Below are positions 1-5,135 of a stretch of DNA of 5,381 nucleotides, in pieces. Source of the DNA: Bifidobacteriaceae bacterium. GTDB taxonomy: Bacteria; Actinomycetota; Actinomycetes; Actinomycetales; WQXJ01. The DNA lies in contig JAITKC010000269.1 in NCBI GenBank assembly GCA_031278665.1, positions 1 to 5,381 of the forward strand, in the 5' to 3' direction. The notes under the pieces were generated by a model. The model was not told the DNA's origin. It was given only the letters and a program-made list of their open reading frames with translations, and made no database searches. The translations under genes and the position numbers were made by a program. Position 1 is the stretch's first letter. The number at the start of each line of letters is the position of its first letter.

Positions 1-828
1 GAAGGGGCGTCTGAACTGCTCGGGCTGGAGTGCTCCGGGACGGTTGCCGAGGTCGGCCCGGCTGTTGAGGGTTGGGCGGTGGGCGACCGGGTGGCGGCGT
101 TGCTGCCGGGCGGCGGCTATGGCGAATACGCCGTGTCCGATGCCGCCTGCCTCTTCCCGGTTCGCGGCTCGCTCTCGCCGGCCGACGCCGGGGCGGCCCC
201 GGAATCGGTCTGCACGGTCTGGTCGAATCTGGTCGAAGCCGGCTACCAGGCGGGCGCGCCGCTGCTGGTGCACGGCGGGGCGGGCGGGATCGGGACCATG
301 GCGATCAGACTCGCCCGGGCGCTCGGCTCGCCGGTGTTCGCCACCGCCGGCGGCGCCCTAAGGGCGCGGGCCTGCGAGGCCCTCGGCGCCGCCCGCGGGA
401 TTGATCACACCAGCGAGGACTTCGAGCGGGTGGTGCTCGAGGGAACTGAGTTCCGCGGCGTCGACCACATAATCGACCTGGTCGGGGCCGCCTACCTGGA
501 ACGCAATCTGAAAGCGCTGGCGGTGGGCGGGACGTTGATTGTGATCGGGTTGATGGGCGGCGCGGTGGCGCAGATCGACCTGGGCCGCATGTTGACGCAC
601 CGCCACCGGATCATGGCGACCAATCTGCGCGGGCGCGACCGAGCCGCCAAAGCTTTGATCGCGCGCCGGGTCAGACGCGACGTCTGGGACCTGGTGACTT
701 CGGGACGAGCCGCGCCGGTGATCGGCGCCCGGCTGGCGATGGCCGAGGCCCAGGCCGCCCATGCCCTGATGCGCGCCGGCTCGGTGGTCGGCAAGATTCT
801 CCTAGTCTGGGACCCGGCTGGGGTCTGA
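1..828 (+). CDS. NAD(P)H:quinone oxidoreductase, PIG3-like MDR family (5' truncated by window edge)
   Basis: A medium-chain dehydrogenase/reductase of the zinc-free quinone oxidoreductase branch, expected to be cytosolic and to reduce quinones or similar enones with NAD(P)H. The reading frame is open from base 1 and gives 275 residues ending in TGA. PIG3-family proteins are usually about 325 residues, so roughly 50 N-terminal residues and the start lie upstream. Visible in order: the end of the GroES-like fold (GASELLGLECSG, then GDRVAALLPGGGYGEYA), PESVCTVWSNL matching the family's PE..FTVW.NL, the Rossmann nucleotide-binding loop HGGAGGIG (bases 271-294), and the C-terminal QAAHALMRAGSVVGKILL typical of the family. 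No structural-zinc cysteine cluster is seen, as expected for this branch. The next gene begins 41 bp downstream on the same strand with its own putative promoter. Family assignment is firm; the physiological substrate is unknown and a role in menaquinone redox would be speculation. Confidence 0.92.
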   Translation, partial: EGASELLGLECSGTVAEVGPAVEGWAVGDRVAALLPGGGYGEYAVSDAACLFPVRGSLSPADAGAAPESVCTVWSNLVEAGYQAGAPLLVHGGAGGIGTMAIRLARALGSPVFATAGGALRARACEALGAARGIDHTSEDFERVVLEGTEFRGVDHIIDLVGAAYLERNLKALAVGGTLIVIGLMGGAVAQIDLGRMLTHRHRIMATNLRGRDRAAKALIARRVRRDVWDLVTSGRAAPVIGARLAMAEAQAAHALMRAGSVVGKILLVWDPAGV

Positions 829-857
829 GGCCTAGCCGCCCGCCGGGTTCGCGGCAG

Positions 858-863
858 TAGACT
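858..863 (+). promoter_or_regulatory. Putative -10 box TAGACT for a leaderless transcript
   Basis: TAGACT fits the actinobacterial TANNNT -10 pattern and is followed by six bases (CTCGAA) and then the ATG at 870, so transcription could start at or next to the A of the start codon. There is no Shine-Dalgarno-like purine run before this ATG, which supports leaderless translation. No clear -35 box was found. The same arrangement recurs before the genes at 2617, 3747 and 4722. Confidence 0.5.
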
Positions 864-869
864 CTCGAA

Positions 870-1364
870 ATGTCCTACCGCGCCCACCCGGCCGTCCCGC
901 CGGCGAAAGGGCGGGCGCATTCGGTCGGGGCGGGATTGTTCATGTTGCTGGTGGCGTGCGGGTTCGTGGTCGTCCCGACGATTATTCACTTCGACTCGCA
1001 ACCGGGCGGCAACCTGACCGCTCAGGCGGCGGGCCAGGTCACCAGGATCCGTCCAAGCGGAACCTACGGCTCGGACGGCCGCCTTTCGAACGCCTGCGGC
1101 CTCGATTATGTCTTCGAGGTCGCCGGCCAGGAGCACACCGGCCGGTCGGCGGTCTCATCGACCAGTTACTGCCGCTACCAGGTCGGCGATGGCGTCGATA
1201 TTCGCTACGACCCGGCTTCGCCCGACGACAGCGTCTTTGTCCGCAAATCGATCCTGGACGTAGCGCTTCTGGCGCTGCAGGTGGCGGTGGGGTTGACGGT
1301 GTGCGGTTTCGGCGTCCGCGAAATAGTTCTGGCGCTCCGCGCCAGGCGCCAGCCGGCCCGCTGA
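870..1364 (+). CDS. Small two-helix membrane protein, DUF3592-like
   Basis: A 164-residue protein of unknown function. It has a short N-terminal tail, a hydrophobic helix at about residues 18-39, a soluble segment of about 85 residues, a second hydrophobic helix at about 128-155, and a basic C-terminus (RARRQPAR). By the positive-inside rule both ends are cytoplasmic and the middle segment is outside. That segment has the look of DUF3592 proteins: a beta-rich stretch with DYVFEVAGQEHTG, then VGDGVDIRYDPASPDDS, where a 'V.V.YDP..P' motif precedes the second helix. It carries two cysteines, C76 and C101, which could form a disulfide if extracytoplasmic. The ATG at 870 is preferred because a TANNNT box lies 6 bp upstream. 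The gene converges on the DUF3048 gene with a 42-bp gap. That it is a real gene is well supported; the DUF3592 label is a moderate-confidence match from memory of the family. Confidence 0.82.
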   Translation: MSYRAHPAVPPAKGRAHSVGAGLFMLLVACGFVVVPTIIHFDSQPGGNLTAQAAGQVTRIRPSGTYGSDGRLSNACGLDYVFEVAGQEHTGRSAVSSTSYCRYQVGDGVDIRYDPASPDDSVFVRKSILDVALLALQVAVGLTVCGFGVREIVLALRARRQPAR

Positions 1365-1382
1365 GGCGGCGCCCCGCCGCCT
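1364..1382. terminator. Hairpin between convergent genes, possible bidirectional terminator
   Basis: A 7-bp perfect stem, AGGCGGC / GCCGCCT, with a 5-base GCCCC loop begins on the last base of the stop codon at 1362-1364. It lies in the 42-bp gap between two convergent genes. There is no run of T on either strand, so it is not a canonical intrinsic terminator, although U-tract-less hairpins are commonly proposed as terminators in GC-rich actinobacteria. A second perfect palindrome, CCCGCGCGGG, sits at 1391-1400 followed by TTGGTT. Such stems also arise by chance in DNA this GC-rich. Confidence 0.4.
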
Positions 1383-1406
1383 TGCCGAGGCCCGCGCGGG
1401 TTGGTT

Positions 1407-2480
1407 CTAGGTGACGACCCAGCCGCCGTCGCCGAGCGGAACCAGTTCGATCCAGGTCACACCGGGCGCCAAGGCGATCTCGACGCCATCGGGCGTCTTC
1501 AGCACTAAGCGGTCGAAGTCAGACGCTTTGGACCATTCGATGTCGATGGCGCCGCCGCCGGACGCCACCAGACCCTGGCCCGACCCGACAATCCGGGTGT
1601 CCGGGATGGGGCTGCCGGCGGCGTCGGTGCCGCCCGCCATCTCGATCGGCACCGACAGCGCTATGACGTTCTGGGCGGCCAAACGGACGCCGGAGGCGGC
1701 TTCGGAAGGCACGTCGCGTTCCGAACGCAAGTAGACCCCGGCCGAGGCGTCCCAGGTCCAGTTGGGCTTCGCGGCGGCCGAGATGGTCACAGCCAAGGCG
1801 GCGGCCGGCCGGCCGTCGCGCGCGGCCGTGGCCGCCCCGGGCGCGTCGGCGTGGGCGAACTCGGCGGCGACCGGCCCGCGATGGGCCTCGTCGGCTTGTT
1901 CCCAGGCCTCGGCGGGGCGCAGATAGAGATTGTGCGGCATCGGCCGGTCGGTCGAGCGGAAGAAGCCGGCGCCGCCGGAGTCCTCGGTCAGCACTTGCAG
2001 TCCGGCGGCCTTGGCTTGTTCGACGAACCGGCTCTGCCCGCCCGAAAACGCCAACAAACCGCCGGTCGCGCCGAGGATCGGCCCGTCCATCGGCCGGACC
2101 GAGCGAACCGGCCCGACGGCTTCGGGGACCTGAGAGTTGAACACGGCGATGAAACGCGACTCGCCGCCCTCGACCATTTCCTCCCAGACGATGTCGGCCT
2201 GTTCCAGGCCCGATTGCGGTCTGGCGGCGGCCGAATTCTCGACTTTGACGGCGAGCGCCGGACGCTCGACCACCTCGCCCGGCAGTCCGGTCAGCGGCCA
2301 AACGGCCGGCACCTCGGGCGGGGCTTGTTTGTCGGCTTCGACCGGTGCGGTTTCGGTGGCGGCGCCGCCCTCGGCCGGGGCTTTTGCGCAGGCCCCCCAA
2401 GCCGGCGCCGCCAGCGCCAAAACGAGGGCTAGCGCCAGGCCGCGCGGCCGCGCGCCAGGACGGGGAAGAATGACGGACAT
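1407..2480 (-). CDS. DUF3048 (YerB-like) exported protein, probable lipoprotein
   Basis: A 357-residue exported protein of unknown biochemical role, homologous in layout to Bacillus YerB. Residues 1-31 form a signal peptide: a basic n-region (RPGARPRG), a hydrophobic core (LALALVLALAAPA) and WGAC, with C31 as candidate lipidated cysteine. A low-complexity Ala/Glu/Pro linker runs to about 58. The N-terminal DUF3048 domain spans about 60-200: PLTGLP, RPALAVKVEN, PQSGLEQADIVWEEMVEGG, GPVRSVRPMDGPIL and the hallmark RPMPHNLYL (179-187). The C-terminal DUF3048_C domain spans about 225-350: NVIALSVPIE, GSGQGLVASGGG and GVTWIELVP. The ATG at 2480-2478 is chosen because it begins the signal peptide and has AGGAGA five bases upstream; the frame stays open further upstream, but that stretch overlaps menE antisense and lacks domain features. 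It is divergent from menE and convergent with the DUF3592-like gene, so it is probably transcribed alone. The lipobox is imperfect, with Trp at -3, leaving lipidation less certain than export. Confidence 0.92.
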   Translation of the reverse strand: MSVILPRPGARPRGLALALVLALAAPAWGACAKAPAEGGAATETAPVEADKQAPPEVPAVWPLTGLPGEVVERPALAVKVENSAAARPQSGLEQADIVWEEMVEGGESRFIAVFNSQVPEAVGPVRSVRPMDGPILGATGGLLAFSGGQSRFVEQAKAAGLQVLTEDSGGAGFFRSTDRPMPHNLYLRPAEAWEQADEAHRGPVAAEFAHADAPGAATAARDGRPAAALAVTISAAAKPNWTWDASAGVYLRSERDVPSEAASGVRLAAQNVIALSVPIEMAGGTDAAGSPIPDTRIVGSGQGLVASGGGAIDIEWSKASDFDRLVLKTPDGVEIALAPGVTWIELVPLGDGGWVVT

Positions 2481-2485
2481 TGCTG

Positions 2486-2491
2486 TCTCCT
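2486..2491 (-). promoter_or_regulatory. Shine-Dalgarno site AGGAGA of the DUF3048 gene
   Basis: On the minus strand AGGAGA is followed by CAGCA and then the ATG at 2480. Match and spacing are both near ideal and fix the start of this gene. It is the only strong Shine-Dalgarno site seen before any gene in the window, which contrasts with the leaderless-looking plus-strand genes. Confidence 0.8.
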
Positions 2492-2515
2492 GTGTCGATT
2501 GGTTTTTCCGCCTCC

Positions 2516-2521
2516 ACTGTA
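2516..2521 (-). promoter_or_regulatory. Putative -10 box TACAGT for the DUF3048 gene
   Basis: On the minus strand TACAGT fits TANNNT and lies 35 bases before the start codon. A transcript starting about 7 bases downstream would have a leader of roughly 28 bases, long enough to carry the AGGAGA site. No convincing -35 element was found at the usual 16-19 bp spacing. Confidence 0.4.
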
Positions 2522-2535
2522 AACATCGCCGGGCG

Positions 2536-2568
2536 GGTTGGCGGCCCAAGCCGGTCGGCGCGCCAACC
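2536..2568. repeat. 8-bp perfect inverted repeat in the divergent promoter region
   Basis: GGTTGGCG at 2536-2543 and its exact reverse complement CGCCAACC at 2561-2568 are separated by 17 bases. A further direct copy of TTGGCGG occurs at 2587-2593, so three half-sites lie between the DUF3048 and menE promoters. The position suits an operator serving either gene, or a cruciform element. TTGGCG is a common word in this GC-rich sequence (several copies occur inside the coding regions), so chance is a real alternative. Confidence 0.3.
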
Positions 2569-2602
2569 AGTTTCGGCCGGACCGGATTGGCGGCGCCGGA
2601 CA

Positions 2603-2608
2603 TAGGGT
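2603..2608 (+). promoter_or_regulatory. Putative -10 box TAGGGT for menE
   Basis: TAGGGT is followed by eight bases (TAACTCTC) and then GTG at 2617, the position expected for a leaderless or near-leaderless transcript. The AGGG inside it could instead act as a weak Shine-Dalgarno site at 9-base spacing, though the pairing would be poor. No clear -35 box is visible. Confidence 0.5.
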
Positions 2609-2616
2609 TAACTCTC

Positions 2617-3741
2617 GTGACGTCACAAGACCTGGTCAGGGGCCTCGAACGGGCGCTTGACGGCGGGGCGCCGCTAGTCGTGGGCGCCGCCGGGCCCCAG
2701 GCCGCTCGAGGGCTGCCCGAGGGGACGGCGCTGGCCCTGCCGACTTCGGGCTCGACCGGCCGGCCGAAGCTGGTTGCGCTGAGCGCCGCCGCCATCCGCG
2801 CCTCGGCGGCGGCCTCCGCCGAGCGCCTGGGCGGAACCGGCCGCTGGCTGGCGGCATTGCCGACCGACCACATCGCCGGACTGAACGTGGTCATCAGGTC
2901 GCTGGCGGCGGGGGCCGCCCCGGCGGTCATGCCGCCCGGGCCGTTCTCGGCCCGGGCTTTCGCGAGCGCTTGCGCCGCTTTGCCGCCGGGACCGTGCTAC
3001 ACCTCGCTGGTGCCGACCCAACTGCGGCGGCTGGCGGCGGACGGCCCCGGCGGCATCGGCGTCCTCAACCGATTCGAAGCGGTGCTGGTGGGCGGGGCGG
3101 CGCTGGACCCGGAACTGCGCCGGCGGGTCGAGGCGGCGGGCGCGCGCCTGGTCGAGACCTACGGTTCGGCCGAGACCTGCGGCGGCTGCGTCTACGACGG
3201 CCGGCCCCTGGCCGGCGCCCGGGTGGCGCTCTCCCCCGGCGGAACGGTCCAATTGGCCGGTCCGATGTTGGCGCTCGGCTACGCGCCGGCGGAGGGGTCG
3301 CGTCCGGGGTTCTTCGACCGGGCTGGCGAGCGCTGGTTCGCCAGTTCCGACCTCGGCGCCTGGACGCCGGACGGGCGCTTGGCGATCATCGGGCGAGCCG
3401 ACAACGCCATCAACAGCGGCGGCCAGACGATCAGCCCAGAGCCGGTCGAAGCCGTCCTGCGGAGCTTGCCCGCGGTGGCCGACGCGCTGGTGGTGGGCTT
3501 GCCGGAGCCGGTTTGGGGTGAGCTGGCGACCGCTTTGGTGGTGCCCGATGCCGGTCCGGCGCCAACTTTGGAGCAGTTGCGCCGGGCGGTCAAGGCGAGG
3601 CTCGGGCCGGCCCACGCGCCCCGCTGTCTGGGTGTGGTCCGCAAGCTGCCGGCGCTCGCCCCCGGCAAGCCCGACCGCCGCGCGGCGGCGGCCCTGGCCG
3701 CCCGGCTTGACGCCGCCGGCGCCCTTGAGCGGCTAGGGTGA
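2617..3741 (+). CDS. menE: o-Succinylbenzoate-CoA ligase, MenE (short actinobacterial form)
   Basis: An acyl-adenylating enzyme that converts o-succinylbenzoate, ATP and CoA into o-succinylbenzoyl-CoA, the substrate for MenB in menaquinone synthesis; cytosolic. At 374 residues it matches the short actinobacterial MenE type, which lacks much of the N-terminal part found in approximately 450-500-residue homologues. Motifs in order: phosphate-binding loop TSGSTGRPK (43-51), LPTDHIAGLN (81-90), TYGSAETCGGCVYDG (181-195), SSDLG with the ribose-binding Asp at 245, hinge GRADNAINSGGQTISPEPVE (259-278), and LAPGKPDR with the adenylation lysine at K351. The motif normally read as YGxTE is YGSAE here, with Ala in place of the Thr/Ser. 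GTG 2617 is chosen over upstream in-frame starts because these fall inside the opposing DUF3048 gene and because TAGGGT lies just upstream. The stop lies 5 bp before menA, so the two probably share transcripts. The identification is strengthened by that adjacency. Confidence 0.94.
   Translation: MTSQDLVRGLERALDGGAPLVVGAAGPQAARGLPEGTALALPTSGSTGRPKLVALSAAAIRASAAASAERLGGTGRWLAALPTDHIAGLNVVIRSLAAGAAPAVMPPGPFSARAFASACAALPPGPCYTSLVPTQLRRLAADGPGGIGVLNRFEAVLVGGAALDPELRRRVEAAGARLVETYGSAETCGGCVYDGRPLAGARVALSPGGTVQLAGPMLALGYAPAEGSRPGFFDRAGERWFASSDLGAWTPDGRLAIIGRADNAINSGGQTISPEPVEAVLRSLPAVADALVVGLPEPVWGELATALVVPDAGPAPTLEQLRRAVKARLGPAHAPRCLGVVRKLPALAPGKPDRRAAAALAARLDAAGALERLG
3707..3739 (+). promoter_or_regulatory. 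Putative internal promoter for menA inside the end of menE
   Basis: TAGGGT at 3734-3739 ends on the T of the menE TGA stop codon and is followed by seven bases and then GTG at 3747. It is identical to the -10 box proposed for menE. TTGACG at 3707-3712 resembles a -35 hexamer, but the spacer is 21 bp, longer than ideal, and both elements are constrained by menE coding sequence. It may therefore be a weak internal promoter or coincidence. An alternative is that AGGG at 3735-3738 is a weak Shine-Dalgarno site for menA. Confidence 0.4.
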
Positions 3742-3746
3742 CCTTC

Positions 3747-4631
3747 GTGGCAAACCCAGCTCAATGGTTCGCGGCGCTGCGGCCAAAGACTCTGCCGGCG
3801 TCGATTTCGCCGGTGCTGATCGGGATCGGCGCGGTCTGGCAGGCGGATTCGCCGCCTTTATGGAACCGCGCCGGTTTGGCGCTCGCGGTGGCTTTGGCGC
3901 TGCAGATCGGCTGCAACTTCGCCAACGACTACTCCGACGGCGTGCGCGGCGCCGACCGCCGGCGGACCGGTCCGGCCCGGCTGGTCTCCTCCGGGGCCGC
4001 CTCCCCGGCGGCGGTCAAAGCCGCCGCTTGGATCGCTTTCGGCCTGGCGGCGCTGGCCGGGTTGGCGCTGGTCTGGTTGACCGAGCGCTGGTGGCTGGCG
4101 GCGGTCGGGGCGGCGGCGATCGCGGCGGCTTGGTTCTACACCGGCGGCAAACATCCCTACGGGTACGCCGGCCTGGGCGAGGTCGGGGTGTTTGTGTTCT
4201 TCGGCCCGGTGGCGGTGCTCGGCGCCGCCTACACCCAGCATTTGACCGTCACGTGGCGGGCCGGCGTGGCCTCGGTCGGGGTCGGGCTACTGGCCTCGGC
4301 CATCTTGATGGCGAACAACTTGCGCGACATCGCCTCCGACCGGGCGGCCGGCAAGATGACCCTGGCCGTCCGCCTGGGCGGGCCGAAGGCGCGCTCCGTC
4401 TACGCCTGGGAGCTCTGGCTGGCGCTGGCGGCGGCGGCGGTTTGCGCCATCGGACGCCCGCGGGTGCTGGTGGTCTTGTTGATGGCGATTCCGGTCGCCC
4501 GTCTGGCCAGCGCCGTCGGCGCCGGTCTGGACGGCGACGATCTGGTCCGGGTGTTGGCGCAAACCGGCCGAGTCGAACTGGGTTACGCCATCCTGACCGG
4601 ATTGGCCCTGGCCGACCTCGGCGTGTTTTAG
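3747..4631 (+). CDS. menA: 1,4-Dihydroxy-2-naphthoate polyprenyltransferase, MenA
   Basis: An integral membrane UbiA-family prenyltransferase that joins 1,4-dihydroxy-2-naphthoate to a polyprenyl diphosphate, giving demethylmenaquinone. At 294 residues it has the usual family length. The N-terminal AALRPKTLPASISPVLIG is typical of MenA. The first Mg-diphosphate Asp-rich motif NFANDYSDGVRGAD is at 57-70 and resembles the E. coli MenA NDYGDAVKGSD. The second, NNLRDIASDRAAGK, is at 190-203 and is followed by TLAVRLG. Between and after these are multiple hydrophobic segments consistent with about eight to nine membrane helices. The GTG at 3747 is preferred over an in-frame GTG at 3738, because 3738 overlaps the menE stop and 3747 sits seven bases after a TAGGGT box; the difference is only three residues. 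It follows menE by 5 bp and is probably cotranscribed with it. Prenyl chain length cannot be read from the sequence. Confidence 0.95.
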   Translation: MANPAQWFAALRPKTLPASISPVLIGIGAVWQADSPPLWNRAGLALAVALALQIGCNFANDYSDGVRGADRRRTGPARLVSSGAASPAAVKAAAWIAFGLAALAGLALVWLTERWWLAAVGAAAIAAAWFYTGGKHPYGYAGLGEVGVFVFFGPVAVLGAAYTQHLTVTWRAGVASVGVGLLASAILMANNLRDIASDRAAGKMTLAVRLGGPKARSVYAWELWLALAAAAVCAIGRPRVLVVLLMAIPVARLASAVGAGLDGDDLVRVLAQTGRVELGYAILTGLALADLGVF

Positions 4632-4707
4632 CCCGGAACACGGGGCCAGACCGCGCGTTGCGGGGGAAACCGCCCAATATGGGTACCCCGCCGCCCGGGT
4701 CGGTCGG

Positions 4708-4713
4708 TAGGCT
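4708..4713 (+). promoter_or_regulatory. Putative -10 box TAGGCT for the PLDc_N gene
   Basis: TAGGCT is followed by eight bases (TGTGGTCC) and then GTG at 4722, the same arrangement as upstream of menE. The 90-bp gap after menA (4632-4721) otherwise holds only short GC-rich palindromes such as GGGTACCC at 4681-4688, with no convincing terminator. No -35 element was recognised. Confidence 0.45.
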
Positions 4714-4721
4714 TGTGGTCC

Positions 4722-5111
4722 GTGGCGAAGATTCTCCTGCTTTACGTGCTGCCGCTGGCGCTGTTTCTTTACGCCATCATCGACTGCGCCGCGGACGAGG
4801 ACGTCGATCGCACGTCTTTGCCCAAGGCCGTGTGGATCATCGTGATCATCCTGTTCCCCTACCTTGGCGCGCTGGCCTGGCTGGCGGTGGCCAAAATCGC
4901 CAAACCCAAGGTCCGCCGCGCGGCGGGTCCGCCCGGCGGCGCCTTGCCCAGGCGCTTGCCGCGCCGGACCGGTCCGATAGCCCCGGACGACAACCCGGAC
5001 TTTCTGCGCCGCCTGGCGGAGGACCAAGCCCGGCGCGAGCGCGAGCGCCAGCGCGGCGAGAGGCGTGACGGCGAAGAACCGGGTTCCGGGCCGAACTCGA
5101 AGAAGCTCTGA
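4722..5111 (+). CDS. Small membrane protein with PLDc_N domain
   Basis: A 129-residue protein with the phospholipase-D-nuclease N-terminal (PLDc_N) two-helix module and no catalytic HKD motif, so it is not a nuclease or phospholipase by itself. Helix 1 is at about residues 3-21 and runs into the characteristic LFLYAIIDC; a short acidic turn (ADEDVD) leads to LPKAVWIIVIILFPYLGALAWL (33-54) as helix 2. The rest is a soluble, highly charged tail: GPIAPDDNPDFLRRLAEDQ (84-102), then an Arg/Glu-rich probable helix and a GSGPNSKKL end. The PDD.P.FLR.L segment recurs in actinobacterial proteins of this type, as I recall them. GTG 4722 is chosen over an in-frame TTG at 4713 because the latter would overlap the -10 box. 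These proteins often lie near menaquinone and cytochrome c maturation genes in actinobacteria, but their role is unknown. Confidence 0.88.
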   Translation: MAKILLLYVLPLALFLYAIIDCAADEDVDRTSLPKAVWIIVIILFPYLGALAWLAVAKIAKPKVRRAAGPPGGALPRRLPRRTGPIAPDDNPDFLRRLAEDQARRERERQRGERRDGEEPGSGPNSKKL

Positions 5112-5117
5112 GGGCCG

Positions 5118-5135
5118 GCCGCCCGGTTCGGCGGC
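5118..5135. terminator. Hairpin between convergent genes, possible bidirectional terminator
   Basis: A 6-bp perfect stem, GCCGCC / GGCGGC, with a 6-base CGGTTC loop fills most of the 24-bp gap between the convergent PLDc_N and histidine-phosphatase genes. It lacks a T-tract on either strand. Its stem is the same word as the hairpin at the other convergent junction (1364-1382), with the two arms in the opposite order. Function as a terminator is inferred from position only. Confidence 0.4.

Noticed and set aside
1851..2432. Plus-strand open frame of 193 residues opposite the DUF3048 gene
   Set aside because: It is an antisense shadow: the minus strand encodes a complete signal peptide and two DUF3048 domains here.
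2137..2616. In-frame upstream extension of menE to 2137 (160 extra residues)
   Set aside because: It lies antisense to the well-supported DUF3048 gene, shows no adenylating-enzyme motifs, and would exceed the short actinobacterial MenE length. GTG 2617 with an adjacent TAGGGT box is the better start.
2481..2930. Upstream extension of the DUF3048 frame to 2930 (150 extra residues)
   Set aside because: It would bury the signal peptide and ignore the strong AGGAGA site before 2480. The extra part is antisense to menE and low-complexity.
2674..3615. Long minus-strand open frame of 313 residues opposite menE
   Set aside because: It is an antisense shadow with Arg/Gly/Gln-rich composition and no recognisable motif. 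menE is clearly the coding strand.
4632..4721. Short palindromes after menA (GCGG/CCGC at 4660-4673 and GGGTACCC at 4681-4688) as a terminator
   Set aside because: The stems are only 4 bp, there is no T-tract, and the following gene is on the same strand. This is compatible with chance in GC-rich DNA.
3764..5068. Long plus-strand open frame of 434 residues across menA and the PLDc_N gene
   Set aside because: It is an Arg/Gly-rich shadow in another frame of two well-recognised genes, caused by high GC. It shows no domain features.
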